Counted from the first letter of the stretch, positions 1 to 7,224 are shown. The stretch is 14,997 bases of DNA from Candidatus Melainabacteria bacterium (GCA_003175915.1 PSRH01000241.1:1-14997); one strand, 5' to 3'. Numbers and translations: made by a program. The notes: a model not told the origin generated them from the sequence alone.

Positions 1-10
1 ATAGAGGATC

Positions 11-670
11 ATGACAAATAATTTGAATCGAGAATCATTACCGTTACCGGTCACCGGTTTGATCTTATGCGGTGGCAAAAGCCAGCGCATGGGTAGACCA
101 AAAGCCTTCTTGCCCTATCAGGGCACGACCATGGTTGCCCATGTAATCGCCACCGTGCGTGATCTTTTCAATGAAGTTTTTCTTGTAGCCAACGAACCGC
201 AGCTCTTCGAAGACCTTGGTTGCGACATCGTTAAAGACATCCTTCCCTACCGTGGTCCATTGGGAGGAATACTCTCCGGCTTGCTGGTGGCTAGCAATCA
301 TTACTCATTTGTTTTGCCTTGTGATATGCCCTTCGTCAACAAGAGACTAATTCGTGAAATGACCATGCGCCGTCACGGCAGCGATGTCCTTGTTTTAAGG
401 CATGCAGCCGGGATCGAACCACTGATTGGTATCTATTCAAAAAGCTGTGTCAAGCCTCTGGAAGAGTCGTTGTTCGCGGAAGAGCCCAGCCTTCACGATT
501 TTGTTTCAGGGTTGAACGCCGAAGCCTATTTCTATGATCCCAAGCAAGAACCCGGCGGGCAAGACGCCATGCCGCCTTATTTCAACATCGACACGCCCCA
601 GGATTATTCCAAAGCGATTACCCGATCGCTTTCCGGAGTTCATCCATTTCCCCTGCCGCCAAGACGCTAG
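11..670 (+). CDS. mobA: Molybdenum cofactor guanylyltransferase, MobA-like
   Basis: 219 aa, close to the usual MobA size of about 190-210. MobA transfers GMP from GTP to molybdopterin in the cytoplasm to make the guanine-dinucleotide cofactor of the DMSO-reductase family. The nucleotide-binding signature LCGGKSQRMGRPK spans residues 19-31 (glycine-rich loop with Lys31), the metal-binding Asp105 lies in PCDMPF, and the family-typical NIDTPQD lies near the C terminus (192-198). About 14 residues precede the sheet that starts the Rossmann fold, slightly more than usual. The ATG is preceded by AGAGG with a short 3-nt spacer; the window begins only 10 bases upstream, so an earlier promoter or partner gene cannot be seen. 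No other Mo-cofactor gene is present here. A related NTP-transferase such as MocA (CTP-using) is the main alternative, but the NIDTP tail favours MobA. Confidence 0.87.
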   Translation: MTNNLNRESLPLPVTGLILCGGKSQRMGRPKAFLPYQGTTMVAHVIATVRDLFNEVFLVANEPQLFEDLGCDIVKDILPYRGPLGGILSGLLVASNHYSFVLPCDMPFVNKRLIREMTMRRHGSDVLVLRHAAGIEPLIGIYSKSCVKPLEESLFAEEPSLHDFVSGLNAEAYFYDPKQEPGGQDAMPPYFNIDTPQDYSKAITRSLSGVHPFPLPPRR

Positions 671-703
671 CTGGCCAATTTAGACAACTTGGAACACAAG
701 AAC

Positions 704-1282
704 TTAAGAGATGGATGCGATCGCGGACTTGACTGCGTTTTCTGCGGCGCTTAGTTGTTCGCGATCATATTTCCAACGTTTCAAAAAAAATGAATAGTTG
801 TGTTGGTCGTTGCCAGCTTGTTCAGTCTCTTCGATTCCTTGCCCATCCGCTTTCTTTTTCAGTTCTTCCTTGATGGCGGCGTGCATATGCCGGAAGTGGC
901 TGAGCAAATGTTTGCTGGCCATACTCTGAGCCAGACAAACCGACCTTCTTGCTACTTTGTTGGATTCTGCCAGTAGTTGCTCATTACCATTCCGTTCATG
1001 GAGCACGGACATGGCCGAAGACATAACTATATTCTTGGTGATCAGTCCGGTGATCAAATCTTCTGACTGAGCCAAGCCGTGCAATACGAACTTCGGATGC
1101 TCCTCCGCTATACGTGAGTCACCCGTTAAGTAAGCGACCAAAAAGCCCCTGGCGCCCGGGGCATCTTTGACGATCTCAGCTATGTGTTCCGGCGCCGAGG
1201 CTGTTTCCAGCTCACCGCGCTCGATGTGATTCAAGAGTTTAGAACTTAGCTCGATGGCTTCTTCGAAAGTAATGCTACTCAT
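704..1282 (-). CDS. Hypothetical helical protein, unrecognised
   Basis: 192 aa; I do not recognise a family. The sequence is rich in Ala, Glu, Leu and Lys and should be almost entirely alpha-helical, with no signal peptide or membrane segment, so a soluble cytoplasmic protein is expected. Residues around 100-135 form amphipathic stretches with several His (HLLSHFRHMHAA). The C terminus is also helical, with a YSFFLKRWKYDREQ segment. The ATG start is supported by AGAAGAG with an 8-nt spacer. The gene ends 33 bp from the convergent mobA stop and lies 133 bp downstream of the prepilin peptidase stop on the same strand, so it may or may not share that transcript. I saw no strong promoter in the 133-bp gap. 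Function is unknown. Confidence 0.7.
   Translation of the reverse strand: MSSITFEEAIELSSKLLNHIERGELETASAPEHIAEIVKDAPGARGFLVAYLTGDSRIAEEHPKFVLHGLAQSEDLITGLITKNIVMSSAMSVLHERNGNEQLLAESNKVARRSVCLAQSMASKHLLSHFRHMHAAIKEELKKKADGQGIEETEQAGNDQHNYSFFLKRWKYDREQLSAAENAVKSAIASIS
717..724. repeat. HIP1-type octamer GCGATCGC, copy 1
   Basis: Perfect palindrome GCGATCGC within the 3' end of the hypothetical gene. This octamer (HIP1) is strongly over-represented in many cyanobacterial genomes. A second copy lies at 2347-2354. Confidence 0.5.
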
Positions 1283-1415
1283 TAGCTAAACTCTTCTGAC
1301 CCAATTATCACAACTGCCTTTTACTTTGCCCGCTTGCAAAACGATAATAGACAAACCGCAAAGATTGTAACAGAGCATATGCGAGCGCGAAACTTAATCC
1401 TTTGCCGTTGATTTA

Positions 1416-2582
1416 TCATGGTCCGCCATTGCCTGAATGTGCGAATGGATCGGTAAGAAGAGCAATCGCCGCCCCGGCGGCAATGGCAGGACCGAACGGA
1501 AACGGCTTAGAAAAACGGCCACCTACCCAGATGATACCAAAGAGGCTACCACAGACAGCAGCGGCCGGCAGTAGTACATACCACGCTGTTTGGAAAAAGG
1601 ACTGACCGATTATGTGGGCGATAGCGCCAAGAATGAATGCCATCAGGGATGTCAGAGCGGTGGCTCCGATGATTACAGGCAACACCACTCTTTTTAATGC
1701 GCGCTCTTTGTACATGTCGTGCAAAAGATAAGCAGCACCCATAATTGCTCCGAGGAAGAAACTGATAATCAGTGTAAAAATCAGGCGATTAAGTCCGAGC
1801 CAGGCGGAAACCAGAGCATAAAGCACGGCATCGCCACCACCGATCACTTCAATATCTTCAAGCTCTGAGGAGCCGGCTTTCTTTGCTTCTTGCCCTTTCC
1901 GGCGCCACTCTTTCAGAAGAAAGATAGGTGGCTCCATGCTCAGCGACTTAAAGAGCTTGCCGGAAAGCGGCTTCTTAGCCGGCGGTTTTTCCTGCGGTTC
2001 CAGGCAATTGGGACGGCTGAGCGCAGAGGCGGCCGGTTGATGCAGCCAGAGGTAAACCTTCAGGCCGTAGAAGGCCATGAAATCTACCAATATGTAGCTT
2101 ATGCCGATCCCCGCCAGCGTGCTCCAGAAATCATGACGGATAGTGACACTGAACATGATACCAAGCAACATGGCCGGGTAGGTGATTTCGTGAGGAATCA
2201 GCTTTTCCATGAAGTCGGTGATACTGACGGCGATCAAGGCGCAGACGAAGACGAGCATGCCCAGTCCATACCAACCGACGCCGAAAACCCGGGCAATGGT
2301 AATGAATGCTATTGCAGTAAAGATCTCGACAAAGGGGTAGTACCAGGCGATCGCACCCCGGCAATACTGGCATTTTCCCTTCAAAGAATAGTAAGAGAAG
2401 ACTGGAATTACTTCCAGCCAGCTAAGGCGGTGTTGGCACTTTGGGCATTGCGGCGCTGGATTGAAGAGAGACTGTTCCTTCAAAGTCCGCACTGCTAGCT
2501 GATTGAGGAGGCCACCGACAAAAAGACCTATGACACCGCAGAGGATATCAACCTGTAGAGAAGCGCCCTCGGGGATCAACAA
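1416..2582 (-). CDS. Prepilin peptidase (A24 family) with enlarged cytoplasmic loop
   Basis: 388 aa, longer than the usual 230-290. This inner-membrane aspartic protease cleaves the leader of type IV prepilins or pseudopilins and usually also N-methylates the new N terminus. Visible features are an N-terminal TM; the cytoplasmic zinc/methyltransferase-type domain with two CxxC pairs (Cys46/49 and Cys71/74) around HRLSWLEVIPVFSY; catalytic Asp123 in ITDFMEKLIPHEIT; the second catalytic motif GGGD with Asp251; and a late FGPAIAAGAAIALL helix typical of the family. Between the two aspartates lies a charged, Pro/Lys-rich insert (about residues 182-245), making the Asp-Asp distance 128 residues; in Vibrio TcpJ (D125/D189) it is 64. 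The start is TTG, supported by AGGTAGG (2589-2595) with a 6-nt spacer. It lies 85 bp downstream of the sigma-factor gene on the same strand. Confidence 0.92.
   Translation of the reverse strand: MLIPEGASLQVDILCGVIGLFVGGLLNQLAVRTLKEQSLFNPAPQCPKCQHRLSWLEVIPVFSYYSLKGKCQYCRGAIAWYYPFVEIFTAIAFITIARVFGVGWYGLGMLVFVCALIAVSITDFMEKLIPHEITYPAMLLGIMFSVTIRHDFWSTLAGIGISYILVDFMAFYGLKVYLWLHQPAASALSRPNCLEPQEKPPAKKPLSGKLFKSLSMEPPIFLLKEWRRKGQEAKKAGSSELEDIEVIGGGDAVLYALVSAWLGLNRLIFTLIISFFLGAIMGAAYLLHDMYKERALKRVVLPVIIGATALTSLMAFILGAIAHIIGQSFFQTAWYVLLPAAAVCGSLFGIIWVGGRFSKPFPFGPAIAAGAAIALLTDPFAHSGNGGP
2347..2354. repeat. HIP1-type octamer GCGATCGC, copy 2
   Basis: Perfect GCGATCGC inside the prepilin peptidase gene. 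Two copies in 15 kb compare with about 0.2 expected by chance at even base composition, but the count is too small to be conclusive. Confidence 0.5.
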
Positions 2583-2667
2583 ATTGAACCTACCTCGTCA
2601 ACGGCAAGTTGCAACAAGCGAGCGGTAACGCATAGCGAAACTAGCGCAAACATATTAGCTTTTGCCA

Positions 2668-3516
2668 TCAGCTATTTTTTTGGCCGGAGGATTTTTTGCT
2701 TTGAGTGATAATCTTGTAAAGCTCAGCGGTGGCTGCTCTCAGCCGCCGAGAGACTTGCATTTGTGATATGCCTAAACGTCGAGCTACTTCAGTCTGGCTC
2801 AAGTCTTCGTAAAATGTTAGCTGAACTACTTCTCGCAAGCCATCGCGCAGTTGCTTAATGGCCTCGGCTAGCATGAAACGGTCTTCTTTGGCCAATTGGT
2901 TGCTCTGGTATCTGCCATCTACCAGGGTATCGATCAGTGACTGCTCGCTGCCCGCATCATTCGATAGAGCCTGATCGAGCGATATTAAGGTGCGCCGCCG
3001 GTCCACCTCATAAGCCTCATTAACCCGGCTTACCGGTATTTCCAGTTCATGGGCAATTTCGCTGTCCGTCGGCTCCCTACCCAGGCGGGCGGTGAGATTC
3101 TGTACCAGGCGATTAATTCGGAAGGACAGTTCTTGCAGTTCTCGAGGGGCGCGGATCATCGCTGTCTTATCGCGGAGATAATGACGGATTTCGCCGGTAA
3201 TCAAATGGGTGGCATAAGTCTGGAACTTCGCTCCAGCATCAGGTTTGAACTGATCGACTGCCTTGATCAGCCCAATTGAGCCGACCTGGATCAAATCTTC
3301 GACAGGGTCAGTGGAACGCCTTGCCAGACCGTAGGCAATTCTTTTCACCAGGGGCAAAGACGCTTGAATGATCCCGTCTCTTAAGGCCGGGTCGCGACTA
3401 TCAGCATAAGCAGCCAACCACTCATGGATTTGGTCCTGACCTTTGCCGATTTCTGCTTTACCGTCGTTAGTCGGGCCCACTGGGCTCTGTTTTGCTTGCA
3501 AGCTTTTGATAACCAT
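2668..3516 (-). CDS. Sigma-70 family factor, SigB/SigF/SigG-type (group 3)
   Basis: 282 aa alternative sigma factor that would direct core RNA polymerase to a dedicated promoter set. Region 2 covers about residues 52-118, with DLIQVGSIGLIKAVDQF (core binding) and TYATHLITGEIRHYLRD (promoter -10 recognition). Region 3 covers about 122-180 (RELQELSFRINRL, then GREPTDSEIAHELEI). Region 4 covers about 215-268, with the -35-binding helix-turn-helix LSQTEVARRLGISQMQVSRR at 239-258. This three-region layout and size match SigB/SigF/SigG rather than the larger housekeeping type or a two-region ECF factor. The first 30 residues are not conserved and may be flexible. The start ATG has only a weak ribosome site (GGTGA directly before it). 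No RsbW/SpoIIAB-like anti-sigma or antagonist gene adjoins. Its position between an MshEN/GspE-like gene and a prepilin peptidase hints at a link with pilus or secretion genes, which is inference. Confidence 0.92.
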   Translation of the reverse strand: MVIKSLQAKQSPVGPTNDGKAEIGKGQDQIHEWLAAYADSRDPALRDGIIQASLPLVKRIAYGLARRSTDPVEDLIQVGSIGLIKAVDQFKPDAGAKFQTYATHLITGEIRHYLRDKTAMIRAPRELQELSFRINRLVQNLTARLGREPTDSEIAHELEIPVSRVNEAYEVDRRRTLISLDQALSNDAGSEQSLIDTLVDGRYQSNQLAKEDRFMLAEAIKQLRDGLREVVQLTFYEDLSQTEVARRLGISQMQVSRRLRAATAELYKIITQSKKSSGQKNS

Positions 3517-3544
3517 TCACCAACAAACGAAGATTAGTAACATT

Positions 3545-3573
3545 ATTGTAAAACCCCCAGCGCAGATTATCAA
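3545..3573 (-). promoter_or_regulatory. Promoter of the sigma-factor gene (-35 TTGATA, -10 TACAAT)
   Basis: On the minus strand, TTGATA (3568-3573) and TACAAT (3545-3550) are separated by exactly 17 nt. Each differs from the housekeeping sigma-70 consensus by one base. Transcription would begin around 3538, leaving a leader of roughly 20 nt before the ATG at 3516. This implies that the alternative sigma gene is transcribed by the housekeeping holoenzyme independently of the upstream MshEN/GspE-like gene, and it argues against a coding role for the short overlapping frame in this gap. Confidence 0.7.
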
Positions 3574-3678
3574 AGAAAAAGCTTAATAGCCAGTTCTTGA
3601 AATGGCCCGAAGCCCGATCCTGCCGGCTGGGTTGCATTGTAGCAGTTGGGCCTAAGATTAACTGGTTGGCCCCGGCTT

Positions 3679-4554
3679 CTAATCCAGCCAAATGATTAAG
3701 TGCTCGCCCCGGACACCGGCCACGATTGATAGACGAAATGAGTGTTCTTGCTCGGCCAGGCGCATATGAAGCCGTCCGTCCTGGGGCAGACCAGATTCGT
3801 TTGTGACATTAAGGGCGGCCATCTTTTTGTAGCGCCTGACCAGGGCAGGCAGAAGGGCAATGGGCAGGCGGCGCGCCGCAAACAGCACGCCATCTTTACG
3901 GTAGTGGACGAGCACCTGCCGTTCGGTTGGTTCAATGTGGACGTTTGTGCAGCCTTTGGCGATGGCATTGGAGAGGATGTGGTTGCTAAGCAAGATGATC
4001 GCCATGTCTTCTGGCTCGTCCAGATTTTCTTCCTCGGGGGCGTGGCGCCAAAGCCCCAGGCCTTCTTCGCTGGGTGTCTCGGGGGCTGCCGGGACGCCGT
4101 CGTCCTTTTTGACCTCAGTTAATTCCGGGGCCGTGTATGCGCGCGTGACGAAATCCCAGAAGTCGTCTTCATTGCAGACTACAGGCTTGATCTGCCAGCT
4201 GGGCAAGCGCCCTTTGAATATGTTGAAAGCGGTGAAATTGGAAGGGGTAACCATAGCTAGTGTCAAGCGGCTACCTTCCTGAGCAAGAGGTATGGCTTCT
4301 TGCTCTTTGACGAGCTTCTCCGGCACCAAAAGAATTGTCTTTAAATCGGGAGTCAGCTTTTTCAGCGGAACGTAGTTAACGCCGTACTCTAATTCCAGAG
4401 CATTCTTGACCTGGTTTTCATCGGCCAGGCCTAAGCGAAAGAGAACTTTGCTTATCGGTTCACCAGTCTTGTTTCTCTCTTCCTGGGCTTGTTGTAGCTG
4501 TTCGGGACTGATCTGGCCATTGTCGACCAAAAGTTCGCCGATACCCCTCTTCAC
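3679..4554 (-). CDS. MshEN / GspE-PilB N-terminal-like protein lacking the ATPase core
   Basis: 291 aa. Residues 1-140 resemble the MshEN (T2SSE N-terminal) domain, with two successive G-x2-L...G-x5-L-x3-Q-like units (GIGELLVDNGQISPEQL, then PISKVLFRLGLADENQV), the family known in some members to bind cyclic di-GMP. A Pro/Glu-rich linker spans about 141-180. Residues 181-291 match the second N-terminal domain of PilB/GspE ATPases (ILSNAIAKGCTNVHIEPTE, YRKDGVL, LPQDGR). The protein stops at GEHLIIWLD, where PilB/GspE proteins reach their domain boundary (typically near VVLRLLD) and go on to the Walker A ATPase domain. Full PilB is about 560-600 aa. No Walker A motif appears in any frame of the following 162 bp. 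The start is GTG; an in-frame stop lies three codons upstream, and AGGAG sits 12 nt before it. It could be a dedicated c-di-GMP or scaffold protein, or a decayed ATPase gene. Confidence 0.8.
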   Translation of the reverse strand: MKRGIGELLVDNGQISPEQLQQAQEERNKTGEPISKVLFRLGLADENQVKNALELEYGVNYVPLKKLTPDLKTILLVPEKLVKEQEAIPLAQEGSRLTLAMVTPSNFTAFNIFKGRLPSWQIKPVVCNEDDFWDFVTRAYTAPELTEVKKDDGVPAAPETPSEEGLGLWRHAPEEENLDEPEDMAIILLSNHILSNAIAKGCTNVHIEPTERQVLVHYRKDGVLFAARRLPIALLPALVRRYKKMAALNVTNESGLPQDGRLHMRLAEQEHSFRLSIVAGVRGEHLIIWLD

Positions 4555-4799
4555 TCCGTCTTTCTACTCCTGCGAATGCGATTTTAATTCCGAATAATGA
4601 ACTGTTTTATCATCTTAGAACCGCAGGGGCTCGTCTGCTCTGCTATTCTAACCTCGATTAACTGCATGTAAGTGCGCCCTGGCGATAGTCGGCAAGAGAA
4701 GCGCAAATACTATCAGCATAGCTCTAATGACATTCCACCTCGGCGCGTTCATCGATTGCGTATTCTTATTCATACCAATTCTCGGCTGAGGTAGTTGCC
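4555..4799. other. Divergent intergenic region (245 bp)
   Basis: This spacer separates the divergently transcribed MshEN/GspE-like gene (minus) and the GT-C glycosyltransferase gene (plus), so it should carry promoters for both. AT-rich stretches occur near 4583-4615 and 4755-4780, but I found no convincing paired -35/-10 elements on either strand. No hairpin, repeat or additional ORF stands out. The plus frame of the glycosyltransferase is open back to the codon after a TGA at 4728-4730 but contains no ATG, GTG or TTG. Confidence 0.5.
4788..4791 (+). promoter_or_regulatory. Ribosome binding site supporting an ATT start at 4800
   Basis: GAGG (4788-4791, extending into GAGGTAG) lies 8 nt before an ATT codon that is in frame with the glycosyltransferase. 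ATG, GTG and TTG are absent from this frame between the upstream stop (4728-4730) and the TTG at 4929, which lies inside the conserved domain. The site therefore decides the start. Confidence 0.6.
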
Positions 4800-6398
4800 A
4801 TTAAGCCTCTCTTTCTGATTGTTCTACTTACAATCGGTCTCCGCTTTACTGGCCTGACATTCGATAGCCTCTGGCTTGATGAAGGTTATCAGACTGTCGT
4901 TGAATCGTACGGAGTCGAACTGCCCAACTTGACCGATGCCAGGGCTGAACCCTTCCTATTTAAACCCGGCAAACCGGCCTCTCTACCGGATGTGTTGAAG
5001 AATTTTCGCAAAGTAGATCCTCTCTGCCCACCGTTGTTTGCTCTGGCGATGAATCGCTGGTTAACTGCATTTGGTGGCAGTGATTTTTCATTGCGTGCGC
5101 TTGCCGCGACGATCTCATCGATCTCGGTTCTGGTTGTCTTCTTACTGGCTAACCTTCTTTTGGGACGCCGGATCGCTCTAATTGCCGCACTGCTTCAAGC
5201 TATTTCCCCTTTCGATATTGCCTACGCACAAGAAGCGCGCATGTATTCGCTCGTCATTCTTACTGCGGCTCTGTCCGCTGGTGCTTTCATTTTGCTTGCT
5301 ACTCGACGCCAGGACTGGAAGACCTTGCTTTATGCGGTAGTCTACCTAGCCTCCACCTGGGCGTTGATCAACACGCACTACACCGGTTTATTCCTCTGGG
5401 CTTTTGAGATTGCGGCGGGATTAGCCCTGGTATTGTTGAGAAAAGACTGGCTTCTCTTGTCCTGGCTCCTTATCGCTAATCTCATTGTGGCAACACTCTG
5501 CTTGCCCTGGTACCCGCTCTTTCAGCAAGCCGCCTCTATTCGGACGGAATCTTTCTACGTCGCCCGCAGCCCTTCCTGGTGGTGGCCGTTCTGGGGCGCA
5601 TTGGTGAGGTTGCCTCTCAATTGGATTATCTTTCTAGCTGGTAAGCGCGTGGCCATCTTTGCGGCGCCAATTTATTTTCTTGCCGCCGCCATTTTGCTAC
5701 CTGGATTTCTCATTCTGGCAAGGGGAACGGTAAGCTGGCTTAAGAGTAACTTGCCATATTTATCATGGACAAAAAACGCCAGCGTAGCGATCGGCAGTAG
5801 TAATGATGAGCTCAATTGCGTCTATTTGTTGCTCCTTAGTTGGAGTCTTATTCCGGCACTGGCTGTTTGGTTTATCGATGTGATCGAATCTCACCGGCTG
5901 ATCGAGATAACCAGATATGTGATTGCCACTGCTCCGGCGATCTATCTGGTTGGCGGGGTCGGTGCAGTTTACGCCATGAGACGCCTCAAATTCGGTTATT
6001 GGTTGTTTGGCCTCTACGCCGCCTTTGCTCTTGCTAACAATCTCTATGCTCACGTAATTCACCAGCGGGAAGATTGGCGCAAGGCAGCGCAAATGGTCGA
6101 TCAGCTTTGCCTGGCTGATGATCTGCTTCTCGTCAGCCAGTATTACGACATCGTCTGCCTGGATCGTTATTTATCGCGTCCCCTCCGGCAAATCGGCATC
6201 GGACCGGCAATGGGAAAGGACGGGATCGCCCACCTCATTGTTGACGAGATTAAGCCAACACCCGTTTCCTTCTGGCTTTTAACTGGGCAAGAAGGCGATC
6301 GTGTTTTTGCTATGATCCCGCAAGATTTCAAAGCGGCCAGCCAATACGACCTCGGGCATGCTTTGCATTTAAGACACTATATCAGAGCCGTACCCTAA
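4800..6398 (+). CDS. GT-C membrane glycosyltransferase, GT39/ArnT-like, probable ATT start
   Basis: 532 aa from ATT4800. Enzymes of this class use a polyprenyl-phosphate-linked sugar and glycosylate an acceptor on the outer face of the membrane. The first TM is followed by LRFTGLTFDSLWLDEGYQ, holding the GT-C catalytic acidic pair (Asp27-Glu28) in the first outer loop. Then come PPLFALAMNRWLTAFGGSD, GRRIALIAALLQAISPFDI and the family-typical AQEARMYS (Glu145, Arg147). About ten TM helices follow, with a soluble C-terminal part from about residue 420 that includes HQREDWRKAAQMV. Starting at the first conventional codon, TTG4929, would remove the first TM and the catalytic pair, so the upstream start is preferred on domain grounds and on the GAGG spacing. 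It converges with the GT2 gene, stops 12 bp apart. Acceptor and sugar are unknown. Confidence 0.85.
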   Translation: MKPLFLIVLLTIGLRFTGLTFDSLWLDEGYQTVVESYGVELPNLTDARAEPFLFKPGKPASLPDVLKNFRKVDPLCPPLFALAMNRWLTAFGGSDFSLRALAATISSISVLVVFLLANLLLGRRIALIAALLQAISPFDIAYAQEARMYSLVILTAALSAGAFILLATRRQDWKTLLYAVVYLASTWALINTHYTGLFLWAFEIAAGLALVLLRKDWLLLSWLLIANLIVATLCLPWYPLFQQAASIRTESFYVARSPSWWWPFWGALVRLPLNWIIFLAGKRVAIFAAPIYFLAAAILLPGFLILARGTVSWLKSNLPYLSWTKNASVAIGSSNDELNCVYLLLLSWSLIPALAVWFIDVIESHRLIEITRYVIATAPAIYLVGGVGAVYAMRRLKFGYWLFGLYAAFALANNLYAHVIHQREDWRKAAQMVDQLCLADDLLLVSQYYDIVCLDRYLSRPLRQIGIGPAMGKDGIAHLIVDEIKPTPVSFWLLTGQEGDRVFAMIPQDFKAASQYDLGHALHLRHYIRAVP

Positions 6399-6410
6399 TC
6401 CTGACTCGCT

Positions 6411-7217
6411 TCAGGGCCGGAAAAGGTCTACCTTGGCTATCTGAAACTTGGCAATCAGGAATTTGGCCAGGGTGTTGAGTACGCCCAGTCCGTACTTGAC
6501 GCTGTTCAAGAAATTTATCGATGAGGCTTCCGCGAAATAGCGAGTCTCAACACCAATTTCCGCCACCCTGAAATTGAAATAGACTGCCTGACAGAGGATC
6601 TCAGCATCAAAAACAAAGGCGATCGAATTGCGCAAAAAAGGTACGGTTTCGAGGAATCTCCGGCTGTAGGCGCGGTAGCCCGTGTGAAATTCCGACAAAT
6701 GAGTGCCTAAAGTCAAGTTCTGGCAAGTGGTGAGAAATCGGTTGGCGACGAATTTATAATAGGGCATTCCACCCCTGAGCGCCCCACCACCGAGAAAGCG
6801 AGAACCCAGGACAATGTCAGCTTTACCTTCCAGAATGGGTGCGATCAACTCCGGAAGCTTTCTGGGATCGTACTGGTAATCAGGATGGAGCATCACTATG
6901 ATATCGGCGCCATCGCGCAAGGCCTCAAGATAACAAGTCTTTTGATTGCCACCATAGCCTACATTGTGAGGATGCCGCACAACTTTGATCGGCAATGTGC
7001 TCCCGACGGCGACGGTATCGTCTTGAGAACAGTCGTCGACGAGAATGAATTCAGAGACAAGACCCTTGGGGATGTCGTCAAAAGTTTTGATCAAGGTCTT
7101 TGCCGCGTTGTAAGCCGGCATGGTGACAATTACTTTTGCTTGACCGGAGGATTGTCCCTCCTGGGTCTTGCTCAGAGTTGTCGTACCCGAACGATAATGA
7201 TTGCTGCCAACTGCCAT
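6411..7217 (-). CDS. Glycosyltransferase family 2, polyprenyl-phosphate sugar synthase-like
   Basis: 268 aa from ATG7217. It is a GT-A fold enzyme of the dolichyl/undecaprenyl-phosphate mannosyl or glucosyl synthase type, which moves a sugar from a nucleotide donor, often to a lipid phosphate at the inner membrane face. Motifs, numbered from this ATG, are VTMPAYNAAKTL at the start of the fold, LVDDCSQDDT (Asp61/Asp62, nucleotide binding), HNVGYGGNQKT, the metal-binding segment MLHPDYQYDP (Asp113) and GSRFLGGG. The C-terminal HTGYRAYSRRFL segment is typical of this branch. No TM helix is evident. The frame also opens at TTG7244, nine codons upstream, but that has no ribosome site, whereas ATG7217 follows GGAG by 7 nt. 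It may supply the lipid-linked sugar used by the adjacent GT-C enzyme; this pairing is inferred from position only. Confidence 0.88.
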   Translation of the reverse strand: MAVGSNHYRSGTTTLSKTQEGQSSGQAKVIVTMPAYNAAKTLIKTFDDIPKGLVSEFILVDDCSQDDTVAVGSTLPIKVVRHPHNVGYGGNQKTCYLEALRDGADIIVMLHPDYQYDPRKLPELIAPILEGKADIVLGSRFLGGGALRGGMPYYKFVANRFLTTCQNLTLGTHLSEFHTGYRAYSRRFLETVPFLRNSIAFVFDAEILCQAVYFNFRVAEIGVETRYFAEASSINFLNSVKYGLGVLNTLAKFLIAKFQIAKVDLFRP

Positions 7218-7224
7218 GACAGGG

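Noticed and set aside
671..703. Possible terminator between convergent mobA and the hypothetical gene
   Set aside because: Only a 4-bp CTTG/CAAG stem with a 5-nt loop and no T-run; too weak to call.
1890..2498. 202-codon plus-strand frame antisense to the prepilin peptidase
   Set aside because: The minus-strand frame has full family motifs. The antisense translation has no recognisable domain and looks like a shadow.
3467..3691. 74-codon minus-strand frame starting with TTG that overlaps the sigma gene and the MshEN-like gene, containing LILGPTATMQPS
   Set aside because: It slightly recalls the GPTGSGKST Walker A region missing from the preceding protein, but lacks the Gly-Lys-Ser/Thr and has no flanking ATPase similarity. 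It also spans the strong sigma-gene promoter. Chance resemblance is more likely than a remnant.
4929..6398. TTG4929 as the start of the GT-C glycosyltransferase
   Set aside because: It would delete the first TM and the catalytic Asp-Glu pair, which are encoded in the same open frame just upstream.
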